A DNA stretch of 64,000 nt from Chryseobacterium aureum. GTDB lineage: Bacteria; Bacteroidota; Bacteroidia; Flavobacteriales; Weeksellaceae. Each line of letters opens with the position of its first letter. Positions within the stretch are counted from its first letter, which is position 1. The stretch is from positions 2,294,001 to 2,358,000 of the forward strand of contig NZ_CP034661.1 in assembly GCF_003971235.1 (NCBI RefSeq). The letters are read 5' to 3'. Both the position numbers and the translations under genes were made by a program. Below the pieces are notes generated by a model, which saw nothing but the letters and a program-made list of their open reading frames with translations, ran no database searches and was not told the DNA's origin. Positions 52,740 to 61,563 of this stretch are shown here, piece after piece.

Positions 52740-53205
52740 ACATTTAGTAGAGGGAGTAGGATTAGTTTGGAATAGTATTAAATTAACATTAATTAAATGT
52801 ACTCTTTTGAATTCCTATATCTCACGCAATTAAAAAGAAAAACAAGTTCCGCAGTTTTTTCCCCTTTTTGAAAAAAAGGCAAGAGGGTCTTTGTACTTAA
52901 AATTTTTGAAAAAATTTGTGGGTACAAAGACACATCTTGCTTAATAAATGGGTTGATTTTTCGAGAGCTCCGAAAAATTAGTACAGCAGTCATTGTGATT
53001 TCAATAACTAAATGATTATCAATATAGAATTTTGTAAAACTGATTTTGGAAGCGTAAAATAAATACCCTGCACCATTTTTTATAGGTTGGCAGCCAGACC
53101 TTGCCGTATTTTTTTCTGGTTCACGATTTAACTCTACTTTATTTTTTATAGCTGACCATTTGAACCTTGCATCATTTTTTACAGGTTATCGTTTAATTAA
53201 TGTTT
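52740..53205. repeat. Degenerate second copy of the sigma regulatory region, with four 33-bp repeats
   Basis: Shared landmarks with 47400-47741, in the same order, are GGATTAGTTTGGAA, AAAAAGAAAAACAAGTTCC (52829 region), GGTTGAT near 52950 and 33-bp repeats. Here the repeats start at 53069, 53102, 53135 and 53168, exactly 33 bases apart (TGC..(C/G)..TTTTTT..AGGTT pattern). No sigma factor gene follows. A 62-base hairpin is inserted at 52879-52940 relative to copy 1. Confidence 0.6.
52879..52940. repeat. 62-bp hairpin insert
   Basis: GCAAGA (52879-52884) and GTCTTTGTAC (52887-52896) pair with GTACAAAGAC (52922-52931) and TCTTGC (52935-52940). The sequence is absent at the matching place of copy 1 (47.5 kb). 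It looks like a small palindromic insertion. Confidence 0.5.
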
Positions 53206-53526
53206 ATATAATAGTATCTTCCAATAGAACAAGGACTCATCAACTTTTAATAAGCTCTACGTTTCATAATGTAATCGATTTGGCAACCCATGACTGACAC
53301 GTTTATTCAATTACGAATGCAATAGTAATCTCGCACATCAATGGTAAATTTATAAGTTTCCATTTTTATTCGCCACTTTTTATACTCTGTAAAAGTGTTC
53401 TTTCTATCAATTCTGTGTAAGTTATAGTTTTTAGCCTTTAATAGTAGTTTTCAGACCGTAAGCTTTTATAAATTTTTTTTTTGAGCTTTGTATTCTTAAC
53501 CTTTGTGAAACAGAAAAAGAAAAATT
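53206..53526. other. Gene-poor stretch
   Basis: No convincing reading frame, RNA gene or hairpin. It carries short similarity (ACTCATCAA, TATAATAGTATC) to the start region of the sigma factor gene, consistent with decay of a duplicated promoter. Confidence 0.4.
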
Positions 53527-53838
53527 TTGAAAACACATTTATCATGGTACGATAGGATTATAACTTTCATAACCAAAGCCTTCAAATATTTTATAAAGAA
53601 CAAAGAACAAAATTCACCTGAGATTTGGCTCCGTGATAATCAAAGAATATTTACAACTCAAGAACAGAAATTCATGCAGATCTACAACTATAAAAATAAA
53701 ATAGAAAATCCGGTCTCTTCTCCTGTTCAGAAAGTTCCTGTAATTCCTAGTATGAAACTTGTTACAGCAAATAAAAAGCTTGAAATCAGCTATAAATTAA
53801 GAGAGGGTTTTCTTAGCCATACAAGATACCGGAAATAA
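53527..53838 (+). CDS. Small hypothetical protein, 103 aa (TTG start)
   Basis: A 103-residue basic protein, starting at TTG, with WYDRIITFITKAFKYFIKNK at the N-terminus and no recognised domain. A hairpin terminator follows 5 bases after its stop, which supports expression. Length and the weak start make it uncertain. It could be a remnant. Confidence 0.4.
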   Translation: MKTHLSWYDRIITFITKAFKYFIKNKEQNSPEIWLRDNQRIFTTQEQKFMQIYNYKNKIENPVSSPVQKVPVIPSMKLVTANKKLEISYKLREGFLSHTRYRK

Positions 53839-53842
53839 AAAG

Positions 53843-53867
53843 AGGAGACCTTTTGGGTCTCCCTTTC
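53843..53867 (+). terminator. Hairpin terminator
   Basis: GGAGACC (53844-53850) and GGTCTCC (53856-53862) form a stem with loop TTTTG. The following T-run is weak (CTTTCC). Confidence 0.5.
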
Positions 53868-54035
53868 CGTATATCTAAAAGCCTATTGCTGGTAGGTTGT
53901 TCTCCAGCAGATCTTCTAGGGTGGAATAATGATAAATAACTATGTAAACTATCAGTTCTCTAACAATAATACATGAATAAAAAAACAGAAATGATTTTTA
54001 GGCGATTCCTGCTTTTTCATTGAAACAAAATGCAT

Positions 54036-55274
54036 TTATAAATTGACAACAAATTTTTTTTCTGTTTCCGCCAGACTTTCAGCAAAGATTGCCATATCCC
54101 TTCCAACCCTTTCAGTAGTCATCTTAGCATAAATTTTGGTAGTTTGAATGTCTCTATGACCTAGCATTGTACTCACACTTTCCAAAGATACACCTTTCGA
54201 CATCGTTAAAGTAGCAAAAGTATGGCGTGATATGTGGAATGTCAAATGCTTTTTAATTCCACATATTTTCGAAATTTCTTTCAAATGATCATTGATTACA
54301 CGATTACACTTCACTGGAAGTAATTTTCCATTTTCAAAGGTTTGTGATTTATATTTTTCCAGAATTTTCTTTGGTATTTCCATCATCGGGATAAAATAAT
54401 CCATGTTGGTTTTCTTTCGTTTTCCCACAATCCAATAATCACCATCAATAGATAAATTTATTTTTTCTCCGGTTAGATTAAATACATCAATAAAGGATAA
54501 TCCTGTGAAGCAGCAAAAAATAAAAACATCTCGCGTTCGTTCGAGTCTTTTAGTAAATTTCCAATTCATTAAAACTTCGACTTCTATTTGTGTCAAATAA
54601 CCTCTTTCAGATTTTTTGTCTTCTATAACATAATTGATAAAAGGGTTTCGGAAAATCAATTCGTTTTTGTGAGCAAGCTCAAGTATTTTTTTTAAAAGTA
54701 TCAAATATTGAGCAATTGTACTTTGCTTGTTTCCGCGGACTATAAGCAGATACATTTCAAAATCATGAATAAACTGATAGTTAATTTCCCTTAGCGGAAT
54801 ATCAGCAAGATGATATTTTTCGACAAGAAATTCTGACAACCTGATTCGAAGATAGTAGTATCTATAGTAAGTTGACTTCACAATTCTTTTGCCTATAAGA
54901 TCAAACTTTTCCGCGACCTGCTCGTCAAATGTTTTCAACAGCAAATATTGCTTACTGTCGATTCCAAGAAAAGTATTTTTTACTTTTTCAGCCGAAACTA
55001 CATTTTCACGCTCCTGAATATCCCTGTAAATTTTGTGGATTCCAGCTTTTGTTTTGTCAAGCAGTATATTAATTGAAGAAGATTCTGCACTTTTTCCAGT
55101 TGCTTTTCCTTCTTTAACATTCCAGAGTTTAGGGTCAATATCCTTTTTCATTCCGAAACGGGCTTCTTTTCCGTCAATCGTAATCCTGCAATATACAGGC
55201 ACGCTTCCATCTTTTTTCTTTTTATCTCTCTTCAAAAAGAAAAGGACTTTAAATGTACTTCTCATACGCTTCAT
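54036..55274 (-). CDS. int: Tyrosine integrase of the IntDOT type
   Basis: A 412-residue tyrosine recombinase with N-terminal arm-binding, core-binding (~105-205) and catalytic domains. Catalytic residues are His347 and Arg350 (FHISRHTFA), His373 (LGHRD) and Tyr382 (IYAKMT). The usual first arginine is replaced by Ser260 (FTGLSFID), exactly as in IntDOT of CTnDOT. It catalyses excision and insertion of the conjugative element. It lies at the right edge of the accessory DNA, with att expected between 55275 and ~55520. Confidence 0.93.
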   Translation of the reverse strand: MKRMRSTFKVLFFLKRDKKKKDGSVPVYCRITIDGKEARFGMKKDIDPKLWNVKEGKATGKSAESSSINILLDKTKAGIHKIYRDIQERENVVSAEKVKNTFLGIDSKQYLLLKTFDEQVAEKFDLIGKRIVKSTYYRYYYLRIRLSEFLVEKYHLADIPLREINYQFIHDFEMYLLIVRGNKQSTIAQYLILLKKILELAHKNELIFRNPFINYVIEDKKSERGYLTQIEVEVLMNWKFTKRLERTRDVFIFCCFTGLSFIDVFNLTGEKINLSIDGDYWIVGKRKKTNMDYFIPMMEIPKKILEKYKSQTFENGKLLPVKCNRVINDHLKEISKICGIKKHLTFHISRHTFATLTMSKGVSLESVSTMLGHRDIQTTKIYAKMTTERVGRDMAIFAESLAETEKKFVVNL

Positions 55275-55574
55275 TTACATTATTGTAAAGTTAAATTCAA
55301 CCTTTAAAAATGAGCAGTTTGCAAAGCGGACAATATCAGTCAATTTCAAGTCAAACACAGCCATTCCAGCTCTTTTTATGTCTCCCTTTTGACTACATAG
55401 AAATGGGGTACGATTTGGAGCGCAATCTTTGGCATTCAATGGCTATTTTATAGCTTCCAAAGTCTAAATTCGTACCCACTAAAATCATCAATATGTTGAT
55501 ACTTTCCCCTTTTTGTCCGGTTTTGTCTGCATATTGCAGATTATTATCTATTTTTGAAATAAAAAAATTCAGAT
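55275..55574. other. Probable right end of the element; promoter of the MBL gene
   Basis: No gene. GGGTACGATTT (55406-55416) and AAATTCGTACCC (55466-55477) form an inverted pair, a candidate for integrase core or arm sites. TTTG (55522-55525) and TATTTTTG (55549-55556), 23 bases apart, could be the chromosomal MBL promoter, with the palindrome TCTGCATATTGCAGA (55526-55540) between them as a possible operator. The boundary is therefore likely 55300-55520. Confidence 0.45.
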
Positions 55575-56213
55575 ATGCTTCAGATTCAGGGTTTCGTATT
55601 CAACTTTGCGAGCGAAAACACTTATATTATCTATAACGAGAATAAAAATGCGTGGTTAATTGATCCGGGAAATATGGGCGGTCAGGAAACTCAGGCAATC
55701 AGTAATTTCATCACGGAAAACGGGCTGAAAATTCAGAAAATCCTTTTGACACATGCTCATATTGATCACGTATTCGGGCTTCAGTGGGCTTTTGATACGT
55801 TCAAAGTACCTGTGACTATGCATCAGGAAGATCAGGAAGTGCTGGATATGCTTCAGGCAAGCGGGATCAGGTTCGGGATGCAGATAGATCCTGTAAAGGT
55901 GGATATAGAATATATCAAGGAAGGTGATGAACTGGATTTGGATGGGGAAAAGTTTACAATTTATCATGTTCCTGGACATTCTCCGGGAAGTGTTGTCTAT
56001 CATAATGCCGGTCAGAAATTCATGATTTCCGGGGATGTTCTTTTTGAAGGCAGCATTGGAAGAACAGATCTTTACAAAGGAAATTATGATCAGCTGATTG
56101 AGGGGATCAGATCCAAACTTTTTATTCTGGATGATGATACACAGGTTTTCTCAGGACACGGGAATCCTACAACTATTGGATTTGAGAAACAATACAATCC
56201 GTTTCTGAAATAA
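55575..56213 (+). CDS. Metallo-beta-lactamase-fold hydrolase (glyoxalase II-like)
   Basis: A 212-residue MBL-fold enzyme. Metal ligands lie in THAHIDHVFG (residues ~59-66), VPGHSPGS (~131-138), SGDVLF (~150-155) and SGHGNPT (~190-196). The short form without the C-terminal GloB domain resembles YcbL-type or persulfide-dioxygenase-like hydrolases. Cytosolic. It is the first gene of the resident chromosome after the element. Confidence 0.9.
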   Translation: MLQIQGFVFNFASENTYIIYNENKNAWLIDPGNMGGQETQAISNFITENGLKIQKILLTHAHIDHVFGLQWAFDTFKVPVTMHQEDQEVLDMLQASGIRFGMQIDPVKVDIEYIKEGDELDLDGEKFTIYHVPGHSPGSVVYHNAGQKFMISGDVLFEGSIGRTDLYKGNYDQLIEGIRSKLFILDDDTQVFSGHGNPTTIGFEKQYNPFLK

Positions 56214-56218
56214 AAATA

Positions 56219-56248
56219 TGAACCCACCGGAAAATTCCGGTGGGTTCA
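56219..56248. terminator. Shared hairpin between MBL and TonB receptor genes
   Basis: TGAACCCACCGGAA and TTCCGGTGGGTTCA form a perfect 14-bp stem with only AA between them. It sits between two convergent genes and can end both transcripts, although the T-run is weak. Confidence 0.75.
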
Positions 56249-56273
56249 TTCTTAAGAAGAAATAGAGTTTGTT

Positions 56274-58709
56274 TTAGAAATCTAAAGTAATGGATGCTCT
56301 TACAGCAGCTCCCATGATAGGTCTTGCCATGATGGTTCCATCTCCGGTTGGTGATCCTGCTCTTGGATCTCCTTCTGTGATACCAATGGTATTAAAGATA
56401 TTGGTTCCGTCTACTGCAAAGCGTATTTTACCCAGCTGATAAGAGGTACCCGCACCGAATTCTGTGAAAGCAGGCAGCGTCTGTACATTTTTCTCATCCT
56501 GAAAACGTTTTCCATAGTAATTCATGCTTGCATAAGCTCTCCAGGCTTTTGTGATATTAACTGCCGGTGAAATATTGAAGAAAAACTTCGGCATTCTTCT
56601 TACTACATTTCCTTCGAGAAGACTTCCTGCTTCAAGGTTTTTATATTTTGGGCTTTGCACCGTTCCGTTGAATGAAACTTCCAGAATATTGTTGAATAAA
56701 CGGGCATATCCCTCAAATTCAACCCCATAGTTCTGTGTATTGGCAAATGTATTCTCAGATTTTCCATTGGAGAAGATATCTGTAAAGGAAAGATTCTTCA
56801 ATGTAGAATAGAACGGAATTACAGCAATATCAAAGGTACGCGAGTAATATTTATAACCTACTTCAAGCTGATTGGTTGTCACGGATTTCAAAGGCTTGTC
56901 AGGGGTTGGGTTGGAGAAATAGTTGTAATATGCTTCCTCATTCGGAGATCTGAAGCCGTTAGAAAAACGGGCATATACAGCATTTTCTCTGTTGATTTTA
57001 TAATTAGCAGCTACCGTGAAAGATACTTTATCAATATTATAATTCCAGTAAGTGTATTTGTTCCCCAGCACACTCATATTATCATCAGCAGTTGTCGTGT
57101 TGAAACCGTGAGTTCCATCCGTTGTTAACCCTGAATTATTTAAATTGGCAGTGGTGGTATTCGCAAAATTTCCTTTATAATAGTCGTGGCTGTAACGAAG
57201 CCCTCCGTTTACACTTAAAGCATCAGTAATGTTATAATCTAAGTTTACATAAAGATCATTCAGACTTCCCTGTGTTTGAGTATCTCTCTGTAAAAATGTC
57301 ATGCTGGTAACTCCGTTATACGTTTTTGAATACCCATTATCCATAGGCGTAAGAGAAGTATCTACCAGGTTCAGCAATTCCGGTCTGTCTGTTGCAGTCG
57401 CAAGAATATTGCTCCAGTTCCAGTACTGATGTGACTTCCAGTTTGATTTATAAAAACCTGCCGTAACGTTTCCTTTATCAAACTTATAATTGAACTGCAA
57501 ATCGTTTACAAAATTATTCATCTGCTTGTCAATAGCCCAGAATCCAAGCTCCTGTACGAATTGTGGATTAACAACTCCTCCGCTGCTTACTAATGAGTAC
57601 TGATAATTATTTCCGGCAATTCCACTACGCTTGGCAAAGTCACCTGCTGTATAGGGTGCTCCGGCAGGGAAAATCCCTGTATAATTCATGTTGATATTCG
57701 TGTATCGGGTTTTGTTTAAAACACTGAAATTATTTCCAAGATCATATTTAAATTCAGCCCCCAGCACATCTACTTTAGGATGAATTCCGTCCTCCAGGTT
57801 CCTTTTGACGAATCCGCCTCCGGCTTGTGGAATATTCAACTGACTGATGGATCTGTAGCTGTATGTTCCGTAATTAGGATCAAACCCCGGAAATCCTTTC
57901 AGATCATCACCATTCTGTGTCAAAGGAATCGGAAGGAAAAACGTATTCCTGTCGTCCAGTTTTTTATAATACACCTTTACATATCCTTTATCAAATACAT
58001 ATTTCAGGTTCATTCTGATCTGGCCTCCGTCATTGGCTTTAAAGCCTGTCTTTCTGATTCCGCTGTCTGTTCTGTAGAAACCACCGATATTGAAGAAGAG
58101 TTTATCCTGAACCAGAGCACCGCCTACGTTCAGATCTGTACGCATCAGGCCGTAGGTACTTGTTTCCAGTTTTGCGGTTCCTCTGAAATCATTGGTTCCT
58201 TCTCTGGTAATAAAGTTGATAAGCCCCCCCGGAGAATTGGTTGCAAAAATAGAACCGGACCCTCCTCTTAAAGCTTCCAGACGGCTTACCGAATTATCCA
58301 CACGGAAAAAGTTGTCTGCATTAGCAAATTGAAGTGCTCCGTCTTCGAAGACCGGAAGTCCGTCTTCCTGCACCTGTACAAATTCATAAGCACCGGCAGA
58401 AGGAATTCCTCTTGCAAAAAGGTTATTCCCTACTTCCCCCCCTGAAGTTTCCACAGCAAATCCGGGTACCCTCTGCAATAAAGCAGCCGCACTGATCGGG
58501 TTTTGCTTCTGAATTTCTTTCGCACTAAATGTGGAAATCGCAGTACTGGATTCTATTTTTTTCTTCGGACTGGAATTCCCGGTAATGACAATCTGATCTA
58601 TAGAAGAAACTTTTGCCGAATCTTTCGGCGTTTCCTGGGCATAAGCATTATTAAAGTATAACGTAGCTGTTGCGGCGATTAAAAAGATCGATTTTTTTTT
58701 CATAGCCAT
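56274..58709 (-). CDS. TonB-dependent outer-membrane receptor
   Basis: An 811-residue receptor starting at Met 58709 (MAMKKKSIFLIAATATLYF signal); in-frame sequence further upstream reaches into the trehalase gene and is not part of it. The plug domain follows (STFSAKEIQKQNPISAAALLQ, then EALRGGSGSIFATNSPGGLINF), then a 22-strand barrel ending in Phe (ASITLDF). It is the third gene after the MFS transporter and trehalase, 17 bases from the latter, so it probably imports trehalose or a maltooligosaccharide. No SusD partner is present. Confidence 0.9.
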   Translation of the reverse strand: MAMKKKSIFLIAATATLYFNNAYAQETPKDSAKVSSIDQIVITGNSSPKKKIESSTAISTFSAKEIQKQNPISAAALLQRVPGFAVETSGGEVGNNLFARGIPSAGAYEFVQVQEDGLPVFEDGALQFANADNFFRVDNSVSRLEALRGGSGSIFATNSPGGLINFITREGTNDFRGTAKLETSTYGLMRTDLNVGGALVQDKLFFNIGGFYRTDSGIRKTGFKANDGGQIRMNLKYVFDKGYVKVYYKKLDDRNTFFLPIPLTQNGDDLKGFPGFDPNYGTYSYRSISQLNIPQAGGGFVKRNLEDGIHPKVDVLGAEFKYDLGNNFSVLNKTRYTNINMNYTGIFPAGAPYTAGDFAKRSGIAGNNYQYSLVSSGGVVNPQFVQELGFWAIDKQMNNFVNDLQFNYKFDKGNVTAGFYKSNWKSHQYWNWSNILATATDRPELLNLVDTSLTPMDNGYSKTYNGVTSMTFLQRDTQTQGSLNDLYVNLDYNITDALSVNGGLRYSHDYYKGNFANTTTANLNNSGLTTDGTHGFNTTTADDNMSVLGNKYTYWNYNIDKVSFTVAANYKINRENAVYARFSNGFRSPNEEAYYNYFSNPTPDKPLKSVTTNQLEVGYKYYSRTFDIAVIPFYSTLKNLSFTDIFSNGKSENTFANTQNYGVEFEGYARLFNNILEVSFNGTVQSPKYKNLEAGSLLEGNVVRRMPKFFFNISPAVNITKAWRAYASMNYYGKRFQDEKNVQTLPAFTEFGAGTSYQLGKIRFAVDGTNIFNTIGITEGDPRAGSPTGDGTIMARPIMGAAVRASITLDF

Positions 58710-58726
58710 ATTTTTTATTGTTAGTT

Positions 58727-60208
58727 TCAGTTTTGTTGTAATTGTAAATACACTCCATTGGTCCAACCGAATCCGTCCTGATTGGGGTATTCCCCGCCGC
58801 CTGCTATTGTTTCTGTGTCTAATGCATTGTATTTTTCCATCAGCTTCCCGGTGTTTCTGTAGACTCTTTCTACATTGGAACACCAGTTGTTTTTAATTTT
58901 CTCTGCCAGTTCATCAAAGCCGTAGTTTTTCATTGCTTTAAAACCTAACCACTGATAAGGAGCCCAGGCATTGGGAAGGTCCCACTGCTGCCCTGAGTTT
59001 TTGGTTGTCGTAACAAGCCCTCCCTGGTAAAGGAACTTTTCAGCAATGACTTTGGCAACTGCCTCAGCCTGTTTCTGATCTGCAATTTTCAGGAATAAAG
59101 GATAAAGAGCAGCAATATGTTCAGACGGTGTGTTTGTGTTTTTTTTAGTGTGATAATCTTTATAATTGTTAGTATTTCCATCCCAGAAATATTTATTGAT
59201 CATCTGTCTTCGGCTTGCTGCTCTTTCTGAAAAATAATTGTTTTTTTCACTCAGATTCTGAAGTGCTGAAGATTTTGCCAAAGTCTTTTCCAAATGCCAT
59301 AAAAGACAGTTGAGATCAACCTGCGCCAGATTCAGCGTTTCTATCGTCTGTATATTCTCTCCGTCTGCAAACCATCTGCTGGAAAAATCCCAGCCGGATT
59401 CACAGGCGCTTCTTATATTTCTGTAAAATTCGTCTCCTGAAGCGGTCTTATGATCTTCAATGTCGATCAGATAGCTTTCAGGCCGTGGTGCGTTTTCTGA
59501 ATCATAATATCGGTTCAGAATATCACCATCTGTTGTTTTGACCACTCTTTTTACACCGGAACCATTTTGGAGCTCCTCGTGGCCGTTCATCCAGAAGGCA
59601 TATTCTTTTTCCAGGGTATCGTGGTATTGCGTATAAATTTTTTCATCCTGCGTTGTTTCAAAAAGAAGATCCAGCATTAATGAAAAATAAGGAGGCTGCG
59701 ATCTGCTTAAGAAATGGGTTCTGCTTGCATTCGGGACAAACCCTACATTTTGAATCAGATAAGAACAGTTTTCAATAATGTTTTCCATCATTTCTATTCT
59801 TCCGGAAACTTGTAGTCCAAGCATAATAAAATAGCTGTCCCAGTAGAAAAACTCATTAAAACGGCCTCCCGGAACGATATAGGGTTTCGGCAATTTTAAA
59901 AGGGTACCTTTTTCTTCATACGCTGTACGGGTCAGTTCGTCCCATAGCTTTTCGATATGCTCCCCAATCGGAAGCTGCTGTTCTCTGTGTACAGAAACTC
60001 TTGCCCCTAAAAAATCAAAATGTGCCATCACAAAATCCTTAAGGTCAAAACCTTCGGTATCTTTTGATTTTTCATAATCTTCGTTAATCTTTGCAATTGG
60101 AAACAGGGGAACTGCATCCGTCATCATTTTCTGATCTTCAAAAATTTCAGATCGCTGTACCTCATCAAACAGACTTTGAATTTCGTGTATGTAAAGCTGA
60201 TTACTCAT
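58727..60208 (-). CDS. Alpha,alpha-trehalase (GH37)
   Basis: A 493-residue glycoside hydrolase family 37 enzyme with both signature blocks: PGGRFNEFFYWDSY (residues ~113-126) and QWDLPNAWAPYQ (~410-421). The catalytic acid lies in ESGWDFSSRW and the base in GGGEYPNQDGFGW. There is no signal peptide, so it is cytoplasmic. It hydrolyses trehalose to two glucose. It is flanked by the MFS gene (2 bases) and the TonB receptor gene. Confidence 0.95.
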   Translation of the reverse strand: MSNQLYIHEIQSLFDEVQRSEIFEDQKMMTDAVPLFPIAKINEDYEKSKDTEGFDLKDFVMAHFDFLGARVSVHREQQLPIGEHIEKLWDELTRTAYEEKGTLLKLPKPYIVPGGRFNEFFYWDSYFIMLGLQVSGRIEMMENIIENCSYLIQNVGFVPNASRTHFLSRSQPPYFSLMLDLLFETTQDEKIYTQYHDTLEKEYAFWMNGHEELQNGSGVKRVVKTTDGDILNRYYDSENAPRPESYLIDIEDHKTASGDEFYRNIRSACESGWDFSSRWFADGENIQTIETLNLAQVDLNCLLWHLEKTLAKSSALQNLSEKNNYFSERAASRRQMINKYFWDGNTNNYKDYHTKKNTNTPSEHIAALYPLFLKIADQKQAEAVAKVIAEKFLYQGGLVTTTKNSGQQWDLPNAWAPYQWLGFKAMKNYGFDELAEKIKNNWCSNVERVYRNTGKLMEKYNALDTETIAGGGEYPNQDGFGWTNGVYLQLQQN

Positions 60209-60210
60209 TG

Positions 60211-61440
60211 TTATTTTTTAGGATTAATTTTTAATTTATTCATGAAAACTGCGGAGGTGATCAGTAATGAAAGCGGAATCAGGGAAAGGTAAAAAGCCTG
60301 CTGCCCGCTGAATTCCTGAAATACAAACCCGGTAATGACAGAACCTATAGTTCCTCCGATCGCTGAGAAAACCACAATCAATCCTGACATCGCACTGTGC
60401 AGATATTTCGGGATAGAGGCCAGAATTACAGAATTAATACTCGGATAAATGGGTGCCAGCAACCCTCCCATCAAAGGAAATAAATAGACCACCAAAGGAG
60501 CATTCATCCAGTTTGTATTCGTATCAATATGAATATTATGGGTTAACGGTAAAACCAGCAGTAAACTGATGGCAAAACCTACCACACAAAAAGAAACTAC
60601 ATAAATCCAGCTGAATTTTTTAGAGAAAAATCCCGACAAAAATCTTCCCAAAGCAAAAGCTCCTGCCAAAACGGCTCCCGCCTGGATACTCATGGATGTA
60701 GGCACTTTTAAAATTTCTTTATAAAAAGTAGGCGTCCATGTCTGAAAGCTTTGTTCCACCAACACAAAAAGGAACGCACATAATAAAAAGCACAATACTT
60801 TTTTATAGCTGAACAGGCTTACACTGTTTTTTATATCTCCCCATAAATCTGTTTTCTCACTTTTTGCTTCCTGTTCATTCAGTTTTGAAAAGAATAAGAA
60901 TAAAAAAGACACACTCGAAAGTCCTCCCAGTACCCAATACACATTCAGCCATTCTGTAGATTTCGGATTATGATCATCTATATATAAGCTGAATAAAACA
61001 TTTCCGGCCAGCACCCCGATCATGAAAAATCCTTCCAGAAATCCCATAAAACTTGAATGCTCCTTATCTGTTTCCGTCACCAGCCCGATAGAGGTAAAAA
61101 CCGATATCTTAATCAGTGCGAAGGAAACTCCTACGATGGCAAATAATAATTTGAATACCCAGAAGTCATTGGTAAACGGCATTACAAAACACATACCGCT
61201 CACCAGCAATAAAGCAGTCAGCATGGATCTCTTGATTCCTATCTTCGGAAGAAATGAAGCCAGAATGAAAGAACATATGGCAATAGGAAGATCTTTGAAG
61301 CCTTCCAAAACACTGGCCGAAGATTTTGAAATCCCAAAATTCTGCTGTACCTGCAGAATGACTGTTCCTACAGAATTCAGAAGAATTGCGAAGACAAAAT
61401 AGTTTAAAAATAAAACGGCCTTGATGTTAAGATTTTTCAT
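60211..61440 (-). CDS. MFS sugar transporter
   Basis: A 409-residue major-facilitator protein with 12 predicted membrane segments, a long central cytoplasmic loop (KLNEQEAKSEKTDLWGDIKN) and the conserved acidic/basic loop text. It is the first gene of the operon with trehalase and TonB receptor, thus probably a trehalose or glucose permease of the inner membrane. It is divergent from the AraC-type regulator. Confidence 0.88.
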   Translation of the reverse strand: MKNLNIKAVLFLNYFVFAILLNSVGTVILQVQQNFGISKSSASVLEGFKDLPIAICSFILASFLPKIGIKRSMLTALLLVSGMCFVMPFTNDFWVFKLLFAIVGVSFALIKISVFTSIGLVTETDKEHSSFMGFLEGFFMIGVLAGNVLFSLYIDDHNPKSTEWLNVYWVLGGLSSVSFLFLFFSKLNEQEAKSEKTDLWGDIKNSVSLFSYKKVLCFLLCAFLFVLVEQSFQTWTPTFYKEILKVPTSMSIQAGAVLAGAFALGRFLSGFFSKKFSWIYVVSFCVVGFAISLLLVLPLTHNIHIDTNTNWMNAPLVVYLFPLMGGLLAPIYPSINSVILASIPKYLHSAMSGLIVVFSAIGGTIGSVITGFVFQEFSGQQAFYLSLIPLSLLITSAVFMNKLKINPKK

Positions 61441-61509
61441 TCAGGTTATTTCTTGTCGGCTAAGATAGAAGCATTTCTGTTAACGATAATTTAACACAGT
61501 AAATCAATA

Positions 61510-61541
61510 TTTGAACTATATTAATATATTTACTATTTTTA
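61510..61541 (+). promoter_or_regulatory. Candidate promoter of the AraC regulator
   Basis: TTTG (61510-61513) and TATTTTTA (61534-61541) are 20 bases apart, fitting TTTG / TAnnTTTG with one mismatch. The ATG follows at 61564. Confidence 0.4.
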
Positions 61542-61563
61542 GCAAATAAATATGATTAATTAA

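Noticed and set aside
52793..52993. 66-aa minus-strand reading frame
   Set aside because: It lies across the duplicated regulatory repeat and the hairpin insert, so its residues simply reflect repeat DNA.
53069..53200. 33-bp periodic repeats as a CRISPR array
   Set aside because: The similarity runs through the entire unit and is weak; no spacer-like parts. A regulatory tandem repeat is simpler.
57780..58271. 163-aa plus-strand frame opposite the TonB receptor
   Set aside because: It is antisense to a well-conserved receptor region and has no domain or promoter.
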